NCBI GenBank assembly: GCA_019915015.1
Contig: JAHBBC010000011.1
Coordinates: 868,001 to 932,000 of the forward strand
Direction: 5' to 3'
Source of the DNA: Auriscalpium vulgare
Taxonomy: Eukaryota; Basidiomycota; Agaricomycetes; Russulales; Auriscalpiaceae
Length of the DNA: 64,000 nucleotides
Shown in pieces: positions 11,457 through 22,467 of this stretch. The position numbers were made by a program, and so were the translations under genes. Numbering within the stretch: the first letter of the stretch is position 1; the number at the start of each line of letters is the position of its first letter. The notes below the pieces were generated by a model that saw only the letters and a list, made by a program, of their open reading frames with translations, made no database searches and was not told the origin of the DNA.

Positions 11457-12907
11457 ATGGCGACAACCCAGGCAAAGGTCTCGCTCGAGGAGCACACTTC
11501 AATCCCACCGACGACCGAGAAGAACGTGGTGGTGGAGAATGCCCTTATATACGCGTCTGCAGCCCTCGGCAGTGAGTTCCTACTCCCCAGTGAAATTCCA
11601 AGCAAGTCACCAGCTTACTTGCCATGTCTGTGCCCGCGGGCGACCAGACATGTTTGCCTCTGCGGTCACCAACCCTTTGGACATGTACGTTGCCCGCCCC
11701 CCGAGTACTTCCACACGCTCATTGCGCCCCCGCCAGCATCAAAGTACGCCTCCGAGGCCAACCACACCGAGGCTGCAGCTGACATCCTTGCGCGCGACAG
11801 GTCCGGCAGCAGCTGCGCACCCAAGGTCCGCTCTCGCGCGTCCGCTTCGACCCAGACTGAGTGTGCCGCGCAGCGCCGGGCGGGCAGGCGAACGCGTTCT
11901 GGGCAGTCGGCGTGCAGATGGCGCGCACGGAGGGCGCGATGAGCCTGATGAACGGGCTCACGGCGAGCATGCTGCGCGAGGTGACGTACTCGGGCATCCG
12001 CATGGGCACGTACGAGTACTTCAAGGACGCGTAGGTGCTCTTCCTTCGCAGGGTGCGTGCTCACTGCTGAAAGGCTGTCAGGATATTGAGGGCAACGCGT
12101 GGGTCGCTGGCGAGTGATGGGCTGGCGCTGAAGGTGCTCGCAGCGACGGTTGCGGCGACGCTCGGCTCGTAAGCACGGGATGTCGCCCTCGCACCGTGCA
12201 GCGCTGACACCCCTCCCAGCGCGGTGGCGAACCCCACAGACCTGGTCAAAGGCACGCCGCACGCTCCCTCTCGCCGCACCACGCTCACGCGTCGACGCGC
12301 CCAGTGCGCATGCAGGCGCACTACCCCGCGGGCAGCCCGTACCGCAACACGCGGCACGCCTTCGCGTCCATCTGGCGGTCCGGCGGCGCGCGTGCGCTCT
12401 ACCGGGGCGTCGACGCGACGACCGCGCGCGGCGTCGTGCTCTCCGTGTCGCAGATCTGTGCGTACGACCAGTTCAAGCAGAGCGTGAAGCGCTGCGGGCT
12501 CATGCGCGAGGGCCTCGCGCTGCACTTCACCGCGAGCATGGTCGCGGGCTTCATATGCTCGGTGACGTCGAACCCCGTTGGTGCGTCGCGCTTGTGGGCT
12601 GGTGCGTGCAGTTGACGGGATGCAGGCTGATGTGTGCGGCAGATGTGGTGAAGGTGCGGGTGATGAACGATAAGGAGGGCCAGTTCAAGGGCGTGTCGGA
12701 CTGCGTGCGCACGATCTGGACGAAGGAGGGCCCGATGGCGTTCTTCAAGGGCTTCGGGATGTGTTGGGCTAGAGTGCGTCGTCTCGGGGAGGCAACCGTC
12801 CAGCGTACTGACTGCGCCTTGGTATATTGTAGCTCGGGGCGCACACAGTGCTGTCCTTCGTGGTGTTCGAACGGCTGCGGGCGGCTTTTGGCATCGCCCC
12901 GATGTAG
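11457..12907 (+). CDS. Mitochondrial carrier (SLC25 family; UCP/dicarboxylate-like), 313 aa
   Basis: Ten exons: 11457-11571, 11648-11684, 11737-11743, 11801-11825, 11874-12030, 12082-12168, 12220-12251, 12305-12580, 12643-12773 and 12833-12907; 942 nt. The three carrier signatures are NPLDIIKVR, NPTDLVKVRM and NPVDVVKVRVM, each starting one of three tandem repeats, with the usual six membrane helices. The second and third signatures resemble the UCP5/KMCP1 and dicarboxylate-carrier branch more than the ADP/ATP branch; the substrate cannot be read from sequence. Exon 3 is only 7 nt, and the intron after exon 7 starts with GC (12252-12253) instead of GT. Both are required to keep the signatures in frame. 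Expected in the mitochondrial inner membrane. Confidence 0.92.
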
Positions 12908-13203
12908 ATGGAATGTGGACGCCACCACTGTTCACCCTAAGGGCAGAACAAAAGGACAATCTTCACAACCTGTACACTACTCACGCAAGTCCAACACAAT
13001 GATGATCATAATCAACGCCTAGATTTATTTGGATTCATGTCTATAATTTAGCGGAAAGGCGACGCGATAGGTATGTATGTATCGCTCGGCAAAAAGGGTG
13101 GGGGACGACGGCAATACTAATCCTATAACATAACAGCAGCGGACCATGATACACGGTGATAAAGATAGTGCACAAGAAAAACGCGAGACGAGGACGAAAG
13201 ACA

Positions 13204-14301
13204 TCAGGCCTGCACAATGGGCGCGCGTCAGCTGAGGAAATTCGGTATGGGAGGGCGGTGCGCACCTTCTTCGCCGCCTTTGTCTTCGAAGCCGGCGCCT
13301 TGGCAGGCTTGGTCGCTGCCTTCGCCTTTGACTTGGTCGCCGCTGCCTTCGCTGCCGCCTGCGCCAACGATGAGCACGACGAGTCCACAGTGCGCGCACA
13401 ATGCCGACATACCTTCTTGGTGTCACTCTTCGCGCTCGTCGTCTTCTTCGTCTTCTCAAGAGGCTTAGCGGTCCTCTTCGTCGCCACGGTCTTCTTGGGG
13501 GCAGAGGGCGCGAGCACCTTCTTCGATGCAGCCGCCTTCTTCGCCGGCGCGGCGGTCTTCTTCTCCGCCGCAGCCTTCTTTGTTGGGGCCGCCTTCTTCG
13601 CGGCCTCAGGCTTCTTCACGGTCTTTGCCTTGGGCTTGAGAGCGTCGGCAGTCTTGCGCGACGAAGACGGCTTGGCGTTCTGCGTGGACGAAGCTCAGTG
13701 GATGCGTGATTGCGCAGGGCGGACGCGCTGCGTACCTCTTTGGCGTTGTCCGCAGGCACCTTGGGGGCCTTGGGCGCGAGCTTGACCTTGCCCGACGCGC
13801 CCTTGGGGAGGGAGAAGACACCGGTTTCCGCGCCATGCGCGATGGCACGGTTGAGCTGGAACTGGTTCGTGCCCTGCGACGCGTCGAGCCCGTACCTGTC
13901 CTCGGCGTACTGTCGCACGCGAGTCAGCGGGTGGGCACACAGCTGAGCGCACGACAAACCTTCTTGATGGTAGAGCGAGACACGCCAGTGCGGGCGTTTT
14001 CACGCTTCTCAGAGATGCACTCCTACATACAGGCGCAGGAGGGTCAGCAGGGGTGGCACGCAAGTGTGAGGGGCGAGGTGACCTTGACGATGTCCTTCCA
14101 GGACGGGTGGGCGCCGGTGGCGGCCTTGGGAGCAGCCTTGGACCTAGAAGCAGGCTTCTTGACGATGGGCTTCTTCACGGTCTTGGGGGCGGCAGCGGCT
14201 CTGGTGGTCTTCTTCGTCGCAGCGGCCGAGGCAGGCTTCACCCTGGTCGAGGAGCGCGGCTTGACGACCTCAGCGGCGAGCGGAGATGCAGGAGCAGACA
14301 T
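13204..14301 (-). CDS. Linker histone H1, copy 1, 273 aa
   Basis: Six exons: 14083-14301, 13960-14022, 13736-13909, 13413-13679, 13266-13358 and 13204-13209; 822 nt. A Lys/Ala-rich N-terminal tail of about 66 residues is followed by the winged-helix H15 domain (HPSWKDIVK, ARTGVSRSTIKKYAEDRY, AIAHGAETGVFSLPKG, SGKVKLAPK), then a long Lys/Ala/Pro tail. The last coding exon is just GCC TGA. Unlike copies 2 and 3 there is no intron after the LPKG segment. Role known for the family: binds linker DNA at the nucleosome entry/exit. Its promoter has a TATA box (14411-14416) and a CACGTG (14446-14451). Confidence 0.95.
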
Positions 14302-14410
14302 TGCTTGATGTGGTGAGGGTGGTGTGGTTGGGTGTTGGACGGGGCGAGTGCTTGAGGAAGCGGGAGGCTGAGCAGAGTTGGCGGCGTCGCGGCGCACCAG
14401 ACCGGCTGGC

Positions 14411-14416
14411 TTTATA
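14411..14416 (-). promoter_or_regulatory. TATA box of histone H1 copy 1
   Basis: Reads TATAAA on the minus strand, 110-115 nt before the ATG at 14301. The context CCCTATAAAGCC is GC-rich, so the AT-rich hexamer is conspicuous. Confidence 0.55.
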
Positions 14417-14445
14417 GGGCCGGCGCGTTGTTCCGACGCGCTCAT

Positions 14446-14451
14446 CACGTG
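14446..14451. promoter_or_regulatory. CACGTG element upstream of histone H1 copy 1
   Basis: Palindromic E-box whose outer edge is 150 nt before the ATG at 14301. In the gene's orientation it reads CCACGTGATGA. A similarly placed element precedes the other two H1 genes. Confidence 0.5.
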
Positions 14452-14698
14452 GGCATTGTGTCCCTGTTGATTGACGAACCTTATTTCTACAGACACAGCC
14501 ACCCACCCGCCATAGCACGGACATCTCCGCTCCGGCTTGTCGGCATTTGCGTCCAGAGTCACAGTGGATCAGACCAATAATATTGACAGAGGCAAACGAG
14601 AGGACAACATAATACACAATAGCAAACCCGCAGCTGCTATACGAGAAATGTCCGCCAAATTCTATGTGCTGTACTCAAGCACCCGTGTATATACCAAA

Positions 14699-16615
14699 TC
14701 ACTTCTCCGCAATCCATACCTTGAACGACCCGTTCGTCTGCGCACGCGCACGATGGCCCGTCGACGCCCACACCTCCTCCTTCGAGCCCTGCTCCGAGCC
14801 GTCCGCGAGCACGCGCCCGACCACGGGTCCGCGCACATGCAGCACGCCAACAGGGTCCTCGCCGCGCTCGATCGCCGCGTCGTCGACGCCAACGAGCTTC
14901 GTCTCGACATTCACGACGGGCGGGCCGACGTGCGCGACGTCCTTGTCCGCATGGGCGAACGTCTGCAGGTCGTGCGGGTGCGACGCAAAGATGGGCGCCG
15001 CGACGAGCGGGTGCGTGTGCGCGACGACGAGCGGGATCGAGAGCCCGATGCGCGCGGGTGTCAGCAGCGCGGCGGGGAGCGGCTCGCCACTCACGACGAG
15101 GGCGCGCAGCGTCGCGGCGCCCTCGCCCATGACTTTGCTGCGCGCGCCTTCGAAGACGAGCCGGTCCCAGAGGCCCTCTTTAGTGCTGTAGCCCTCGATG
15201 ATGCCCGCGTGCTTCTGCCTCCAGGCGAGCGGGAACAGGAAGTGGCCCTTGGCGGTGCTGTTGATGGAGCTGACGAGCGAGTCGAGGTGCGTGGGCCGGA
15301 GGAACGCGATGGTCGGCGAGGGCAGGGCGTAGCGCTTCAGGGAGAAGAAGTCAGACAGACCGGAAAGAGCTGCGGAGGGATGTCAGGAGGTGCAATGATC
15401 GGAAATGATTGGATACCTACCCTCGTCCGCCTTGAACAGGCGTGTGCTGTCACAAGTGGCGAAGCTGGCGCCTTCGTATATGGCTGTGTATGCAACGCTC
15501 CGGCCAAAAGCAGTGCTGAGGGAATGCGCAGACACAATTGTGTCCAACCCAGACAGAGGATTCGACAGTGGGAGAAGTGCGCGCACAGCGGTTACGCCAG
15601 CGGTGATATTTTCGTGGGTCAGTTGGACGGCCTGCGGCTGACCAGACGCGTCCTGGAAGAACGAGACGGTGAATACGTCGTTGACGCCTGGCAACGTCAG
15701 TCAGTTAAGCTTTACTGGAAGGCGAGGGGTGCGAACCTGGCGTGGGGCTTGTCAAGGGCGCCCCGGTCCTGCCCTCCGCCTCGATGTCCTCCCACCTGAC
15801 CAGCTTGATGTGTTTTGCGGCCCTGATGGTCTGACTGTCCGGCTCGCCAACCACAATGACCACATGGTGCGACAATTCGTTGGTGTCGTAGATAAGCTCG
15901 AGCACGCTCGCCAGAGAGCCTGCGTCGATGACGATGGCCGTCGGGGGATGCGAGTCGAGCACGGACGACAGAAGAGAAGGTGAGGAAAGTGTGAAGGACG
16001 GAATGGAGTGCGACGCCAGCGCAAAATCAGTGATAAGGAATTCTAGGAAACGCTGTAAGTTTAGAGGGCTTCCAAGCAAGGAAGCCGGGCAGCATACCGA
16101 TGCCGTCGTTCAAGAGCAGCAGCACGTTGGAGTCACGCGTCAGGCCAGCGCGCAGCAGACCAGTACCGAAGGTCGCGATCCGCTCTTTCAACTGTGGGTT
16201 GGAAATCTAGCAGCCATCGACGTGAGCACTTCAGCTTTGTGAACACACGCGCACGTATGCGCACCTTAGTGGACCAAAGCGTGCGAGGGGCATCAAACTC
16301 GGGCTTGACGAGGTCCAACAGGGTTTGAACATCTCGGGCAGGCCGCTTGGGGAACTGGCGAGCCCAACGTAAGTGAGGATCGGCGCAACGCAGAGACATA
16401 TGCCGCACCATTCCCATCAAGCCCGTCCCATAGTTCCTATGCAACGCACTCTCGCCGGGGTTGCGTACCCTCCCTATGTCGCTCTGGCGACCGAGCAAGA
16501 TGGGGTGGACGAGAGACTGGGGCTTGTACAAGTTGTAGAGCAAGAAGACGGATGCAGTAATGAGGCCGAGAAGGATGGTGAGATCGTCAGTGACGAGAAA
16601 GTCTGCGAAGGCCAT
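14699..16615 (-). CDS. AMP-binding (long-chain acyl-CoA synthetase-like) protein with degenerate ATP loop, 562 aa
   Basis: Five exons: 16265-16615, 16098-16191, 15737-16042, 15421-15687 and 14699-15369; 1689 nt. The N-terminus has one hydrophobic anchor (LTILLGLITASVFLLYNLY), as in fungal long-chain acyl-CoA synthetases. The adenylate-forming fold follows (NDGIEFLITDFAL, LTHENI, LRALVVSGEPL, LHVRGPVVG). The P-loop that normally reads YTSGTTGxPKG is FQDASGQPQAVQ (about residues 261-272), without the invariant Thr-rich core or Lys. The expected TGD is TGH, and the protein stops at FKVWIAEK, so the C-terminal subdomain with the catalytic lysine is missing. I infer a catalytically weak or inactive relative; a membrane or lipid-binding role is possible. 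Head-to-head with H1 copy 2. Confidence 0.85.
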
Positions 16616-17307
16616 GGCAACCAGTAGAGTGAGGTTGTTTGCGGGGAAGGTGGTCGTACAATGGTGATGGAAAGAACGAAAGAGCGAAAGAGCGGGCGCT
16701 GTGGAGAAAAGGCGTCTTGAGAACGGAAATAGCGAGGAACTCCAACAAGCCGGGCCCCCGAGTCCAATGATCGAAATGCGAGTAATTCTGCTCCGGTCCG
16801 GACTCGGTCCCACCGGGGCATCAAATCGGCTTAGCGCCAGGTGCCCGGCTGTCGTTGGCTTTTCTCTTCACCAGACGGCCATCTTGCCTTGCGTCCCCTC
16901 GCTGTTTCCATCCTGCTATGCGCTGTCTTCAATGCAAATGGCTTGGCTTGCGACTGCACTCACAGCAAGTGCCTGCGGTTGGCCGGTGCCCTAATTTCCC
17001 TCACAGCTCTTCGCATGCTCTGATCTGTCGCTGGTTCCCACTTTCAGCCCTACTGGGGCCTCACCTGCCGCTGGATGACTCTGCTGGCTCTTGTATGCTC
17101 TGCACATCGTGCAGACCCCGGTGGAATGAAATGCTGGCCCGTGCGCACCAGTCCCATCACGTGATGCATCGAGCCGCTATAGTCTCGGACCTCGAGCCAA
17201 CCTCCGCGCCCCACAGCCCTGTCTTCTTCCCCCCACTTCCACCCCTGTCCACACAGCGATCTCCCCCTTCTCCGTCCTTCACAACCGAACACTTCGTCAT
17301 TTCAACC
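16616..17307. other. Divergent promoter region, acyl-CoA-synthetase-like gene / H1 copy 2
   Basis: 692 bp. The right part carries the CACGTG and TATA-like elements and a long pyrimidine-rich leader before the H1 ATG. Plus-strand frames at 16701-17023 show no similarity to anything and are not called. Confidence 0.55.
17158..17163. promoter_or_regulatory. CACGTG element upstream of histone H1 copy 2
   Basis: Palindromic E-box in the context TCACGTGATGC; its outer edge is 150 nt before the ATG at 17308, the same distance as for H1 copy 1. A TATA-like CTATAG follows at 17177-17182. Confidence 0.5.
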
Positions 17308-18529
17308 ATGGTTTCTACTCTTCGGAGATCGAGCATCTCGAAGCCTGACGCCGGCGCTGCTGCCAAGAAGAAAGCCCCCGCCGCGAAGCCTCCTGCGCAC
17401 CCCTCGGCTCATCCATCATGGGTTGATATGATCAAGGTTGGTCCTGCAGCCTTTCTCATGGTGCCCGTCGTGTGAGCTGGCTCTTTCTGCCATAACGCGA
17501 TAAGGGTCGGCGGAGGGGGCCGCGCCTGATGCGCACGGACCAGGGGCGTCCCTCCGTTGGCGCTTCTCCACGTCCCCTCTGATTTTACATTCTCACACGT
17601 ACTGACACACATCCAGGAGTGCATCGTCGCACATCCCGAGGACGCGCGAACGGGTGTGTCGCGTCAGACGATCAAGAAGGTGCGCGCTGCCCCTCGCAGC
17701 CCAATACTGATACACGTGACACTGACTCCGCTTTCTTCTCCCTGCAGTTCGTCGAGGCCACGTACTCAATCCAGTCCAATGCTACTACAAACAGCCAGCT
17801 CGCGCGCGCCCTCTCGCACGGCGCCGAGAAGGGCGTGTTTGTGCTCCCCAAGGGTTAGTCTGCGCGGTCTCAGATCCCGTCTGGAAGCTTACGAGACAAT
17901 TTTGGATTGCACAGGCCCGTCAGGGAAAGTTAAGCTCGCCCCTAAGGGCCACAAGGAGTCCGCTAAAGAGAACGCGCCCGTTGCGACGAAGGCCACCAAA
18001 GCCCCTGCAGCAAAGTCCAAGCCAGCGGCGAAGAAAGCTGCTGCAGCCCCGAAGGCTACCACTGCCAAGTCGCCAGCCAAGAAACGCGCCGCACCCGCGT
18101 CTACGAAATCCAAGACCAGCGGCGCGCGCACTTCTTCTACGAGGGCTGCCCTCACGTCTAAGAAGCCTGCCACGAAGAAGCCGCGTGCGGGCGCCGCTGC
18201 GAAGAAAGGCGCCGCGAAGAAGTCGGTGATAGGCGAGACCCCCGCAGTGCGCAAGCCCCGCGCGCGCACGGGCTCGAAGGCTGAGAAGCCTGCCGCTGCA
18301 GTTGAGCGCAAGCCGCGCTCGCGCGCGGGATCCCGAGCCGAGAAGCCTACGTCGGCGGCGACGAAGACGGCCGCCGCGGAGACGAAGAAGACTGCGCCGA
18401 AGACGAAGGGCGGCAGCAAGCCCGCAGCGAAGAATGTGCGTCAGCCGATATACTGATGTGCGCGGCCAATGAACGGCTCATTTTTGTTCGTTGATGCAGG
18501 CAACTGCTGCGACGGCGTCCACGGCGTGA
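17308..18529 (+). CDS. Linker histone H1, copy 2, 282 aa
   Basis: Five exons: 17308-17436, 17617-17679, 17748-17853, 17915-18435 and 18500-18529; 849 nt. A short basic N-tail (about 34 aa) precedes the H15 domain (HPSWVDMIK, ECIVAHPEDARTGVSRQTIKK, FVEATYSI, ARALSHGAEKGVFVLPKG, PSGKVKLAPKG). The C-terminal tail of about 160 residues is built from Lys/Ala/Pro/Ser with KKPRAGAA and RKPRARTGSKAEKP-like units. Copies 1 and 3 share the first two intron positions. The last coding exon is 30 nt (ATAATASTA-stop type). Transcribed away from the acyl-CoA-synthetase-like gene. Confidence 0.95.
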
Positions 18530-18968
18530 ATTTCCCACTCTTGGCGTGTTATGACTGGCGGACTATTTGATTATCGTACGAGACTCTCCAATATGCCATG
18601 TATATTTTCACGGTTGTAATTGTTCCCTTTTTTTGTATTGATTACTTTTGCGGTAGTGTCCTTGCTATATGTACGAAGAAGAGAATGCAAATGCCCGATG
18701 TAACGTTCGCTCAATGGATGCCCAGGCTGCGAAATTCGAAGAGGGTGACAGTCAGCTGGCGAGATGGTGCGTGGTGAAGATCGGTACTAACGCTATGATG
18801 CGAGCCTTTTCACTATCATCAACTGAGTCGCGATTAGAACGTTGACTTGGAGAGCACTAGGGCAGCGAGTCGGAGTTGACAGGCGGCGGGCCGGTCGGTC
18901 GTGGGCAGGCCGGTGCGCTCCGGTGCGCTTCAGAGTATCGAGGCTTCGCACGTCCATGATGGTCGCAG
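18530..18968. other. Intergenic, H1 copy 2 3' end and NIT2 promoter
   Basis: About 440 bp. The first part is T-rich (3' untranslated region of the histone gene); no gene, TATA box or repeat that I can support. Confidence 0.5.
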
Positions 18969-20511
18969 ATGCTTCGGCTTGCGCGCCCACTCACCTCTGC
19001 GCTCCCACCCATCCGCCGCCTCTCGAGACACACCATGGCGACCTCTGCTGCGCCCGCGTTCAAGCCCTTCAACCTCGCGCTCATCCAGCTCGGCCAGATC
19101 GGCGCGGATAAGGCGGCGAACCTCGCGCACGCGCGCGACATGATACGCAAGGCGGTTGCCGCGGAGGGCACCGCGCAGGGCAAGCCGGACATCGTCGTGC
19201 TGCCGGTGGGTGGCGTTCCGTATGTCGTGGGGTGGCAGCCTGACTGTATGGGGTGGACGTAGGAGTGCTTCAACTCGCCGTACGGGCACGTGCATTTTCC
19301 GGTGTATGCAGAGCCGATTGGGTTCAAGGCGGGGGAGAAGTATGATTTGCAGGCGAGTGAGAGTGAGAGCGTGAAGATGCTGTCGGATGCGGCGAAGGAA
19401 GAGGGGGTGTGGCTGCTCGGTGGTATGTTTGGTTGCGCAAGTTCTGCGGAGGCGCGGGACTTACGAGTAGCAGGCTCAATCCCAGAGAGGGACCCCACGG
19501 ATGGTAAGGTGTACAATACGGCCACTGTGTATTCGCCGGCAGGTACGTGTGTTGTCACGGTTACGTTTGTTGAATTGGAACGAAGACATTGCAGGTGAGC
19601 TCGTGGCGACTCACCGGAAGGTGCATCTGTTCGACATCGATATCCCCGGAAAGATCAAGTTCAAGGTAGCTGTTTCTTATGAGTGGTCTGCATTGCGCGC
19701 GAGTCTGATGTGGGATGCAGGAAAGTGAAACCCTGACGGGCGGCAGTTCGACCAACTACTTCGACACAGGTGCGCATTCGTCGCCGTTGCTACTATTGTC
19801 TTTTTCAATGGCTGTGCACTTAGACTTCGCGCGCATCGGCTTGGGGATATGCTACGACGTGCGCTTCCCAGAGCTCGCAGCGATAGCCGCGCGTCAAGGT
19901 ATGTCGCCGCACCGCCCATAGCCGTATCCATGGGGTTCATTGTCGGGTCCGCAGGCTGTCAGGTTCTCATCTACCCGGGCGCTTTCAATACGACCACAGG
20001 GCCCCTCCATTGGGAGCTGCTCCAGCGATCACGGTAAGTGGGCTACATGGCTCACGCGCGGCTGCTGAGTTTGGCTTGTACAGGGCTGTGGACAACCAAC
20101 TGTATTTCTCGATGGTGAGCCCCGCGCGGGATCTGACTGCTGGGTACCATGCTGTGAGTGGCACTTGATGCCCTGATCTCGTTTCCACCATGCCTAATCG
20201 CGTCCTTGCATGCAGTGGGGCCACTCGATGGTGGTCGATCCGATGTGCGTCCGAGCTTACTTCGTTTGATGGGAGCGTGCTGAAAATTGTGTGGCGCAGG
20301 GGCGCGAAGCTCGTCGAGGCGGAAGACGGGGAGGTGATCCTGCACACACACATCGGTACGTCCCTATTACCACAGTGCCCTGCGCTGCCGCACAGCGCTC
20401 ACGATCACGGCGTGTTCAGACCCGAAACCATTCCATGACGCCCGAGCAGGGATCCCAGTTACCACACAGCGGCGTTTCGACGTGTACCCCGACGTGAGCA
20501 AGGGGCTGTAA
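18969..20511 (+). CDS. NIT2: Omega-amidase NIT2 (nitrilase superfamily), 328 aa
   Basis: Eleven exons: 18969-19205, 19263-19422, 19474-19542, 19595-19665, 19721-19769, 19824-19898, 19955-20033, 20084-20153, 20216-20244, 20300-20355 and 20420-20511; 987 nt. The nitrilase Glu-Lys-Cys triad is visible as Glu80 ([10 protein letters not shown]), Lys164 ([10 protein letters not shown]) and Cys205 ([10 protein letters not shown]), with the Lys-Cys spacing of mammalian NIT2. Known reaction: hydrolyses alpha-ketoglutaramate and alpha-ketosuccinamate to the keto acid and ammonia. The first 22 residues ([20 protein letters not shown]) are Arg/Leu-rich without acids, like a mitochondrial presequence. A second ATG at codon 23 (19035) starts exactly at the conserved domain, so dual mitochondrial/cytosolic products from two starts are plausible. 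Confidence 0.93.
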
Positions 20512-20779
20512 CTTTACGTAGAAAGCTGTACCAAACACGATACGAATAGGCAGTGTGTTCACATTTTTGCGGTGTATCTGGGCCCGAAGGGGCGAAAACA
20601 AAGAGAGATTCGTCAGCAGATGAAAGGGTCTGCTGCAACGGGCCACATTCGAGCAGATTCTGCAAGTTTCTATCGCCTTCTTTATCGGACACAGCTTGCG
20701 CAGGCGCTGACCCATCTGCCTTTTTCTTCACCTCTCCTCTCTATTACCCTCCACTCTCTTCTCCCCGACATCCTACATC

Positions 20780-22278
20780 ATGGTCAAAGAAACGTGAGTT
20801 GTGCCCCTGCACCAAGTTCTGGCGTCGTTGAACCGTTTGCCTGCAGAAAATTCTACGATCTCCTAGACGCAACGCCCGACGCGTCTGAGGCCGACTTGAA
20901 AAAGGCCTACAGGAAAAAGTAAGCTTTAGCCTTTCCTCGTCGCGCCCGGCGCACTGAAGCTCACATCCTCGTCGCTAGGGCACTCCGACTGCACCCAGAC
21001 AAGGGTGGCGACCCCGAGCTCTTCAAGGAGGTGACCCATGCGTATGTGCAGTGGCGCCCTATGACCTGCTGCGGTATCTAACCCTTTTATCATCCCCCAC
21101 GCCCACAGATATGAGATACTCTCCGACCCACAAAAGCGCAGTATATACGATGCCAGGGGTGAGGCAGGCTTGTCAGAATCGGGCGGGATGGGCGGGATGG
21201 ACCCACAGGTGCGTGGGCCGCGTGGCCCAAAGCTGTATATGCGCTTACGCGTCCCGCGCCTCCTAGGATCTTTTCAGCCAGCTATTCGGCGGCGGCGGCT
21301 TCTTCGGCGGGGGAGGCGGTGGTGGCGGACGGTCGCAGGGCCCGCGCAAGAGCAAGGATCTCGTGCACCGCGTGCACGTGTCGCTAGAGGATCTCTACAA
21401 GGGCAAGACGACGAAGCTTGCGCTGACGCGCAACGTGATCTGTCCGAAGTGCGACGGCAAGGGCGGCAAGGAGGGTGCGGTGCGGACGTGCAATACGTGC
21501 CAGGGCCGCGGCGTGCGCGTCACGCTGCGCCAGATGGGCCCGATGATCCAGCAGATGCAGCAGCCGTGCGACGACTGCTCCGGCACGGGCGAGATCATCA
21601 ACCACAAGGACAAGTGCAAGACGTGCAACGCGCGGAAGGTTGTGTCGGAGAAGAAGATGCTGGAGGTGCACATCGATAAGGGCATGAAGGGCGGGCAGAC
21701 GATTACGTTCACGGGCGAGAGCGACCAGGCTCCGGGCGTCGTCCCCGGGGACGTCATCATTGTCATCGAGGAGAAGCCGCACGACCGCTTCAAGCGGCAG
21801 GAGAACAATCTCATCACGGAGGTGGAGGTCGATCTACTGACGGCGCTCGGTGGCGGCCAGTTCTCGATCAAGCACCTCGATGAGCGGGCGCTGGTGGTCC
21901 ACATCCCCGCGGGAGACGTGATCAAGCACGGTGCGTAGCTCTCCATGTGCGCTGCGCTCAGTGTCTTGAGGCTGACTTGGCGCGGCAGATGATCTGAAGG
22001 TGATCCAGGGCCAGGGCATGCCGTCGCAACGACATCACGAGCCGGGTGACCTCTATGTGAAGATCTCGGTTCGGTGGCCGGAGCACATTGAGACCGACAA
22101 GATTAAGCTTCTCGAGCGGGCGCTGCCGCCGCGGACGCCGGTGCCGAAGTATCCCAAGAACGTACACTTGGAGGAGGTCGCGCTCACAGACGCGGACCCA
22201 CGGCAGGAGCAGGCGCTCCATGGCGAGGCGATGGATGAGGACGAGGGCGAGCCCCGCGTGCAATGCGCGAACCAGTAA
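20780..22278 (+). CDS. YDJ1: DnaJ/Hsp40 co-chaperone of the YDJ1 type, farnesylated, 400 aa
   Basis: Six exons: 20780-20793, 20847-20918, 20979-21041, 21109-21208, 21267-21930 and 21989-22278; 1203 nt. J-domain with HPD at residues 34-36, a Gly/Phe linker (LFGGGGFFGGGGGGGG), four zinc-finger repeats (CPKCDGKGG, CNTCQGRGV, CDDCSGTGE, CKTCNARKV) and two client-binding beta domains. The C-terminus is Cys-Ala-Asn-Gln, a CaaX farnesylation box like that of yeast YDJ1. Known role: stimulates Hsp70 ATPase and presents clients, at the cytosolic face of ER and mitochondria when prenylated. The start is fixed by the 14-nt first exon (MVKET). Confidence 0.97.
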
Positions 22279-22467
22279 TTCTGTACATTTAATCGGGGAC
22301 TTGACTGCTGCTCTTTCATATTGTACCCACTCGTGTTCTTTACATCACGCTGCCACTGATTCGCCTCTCGTACTTAGCACGCCCTGTATAGATGGTTTTC
22401 TCTGCTTTCTTGAATTGCAAGAGTGCTTGCGGGATATACATGCAATGCGATCGATTGTCTCGGACGA

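Larger units (their letters stand above)
14302..14698. other. Promoter of H1 copy 1 and 3' end of the acyl-CoA-synthetase-like gene
   Basis: About 400 bp between two minus-strand genes. Holds the TATA and CACGTG elements listed separately and a pyrimidine/CA-rich leader next to the H1 ATG. No gene seen. Confidence 0.6.
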
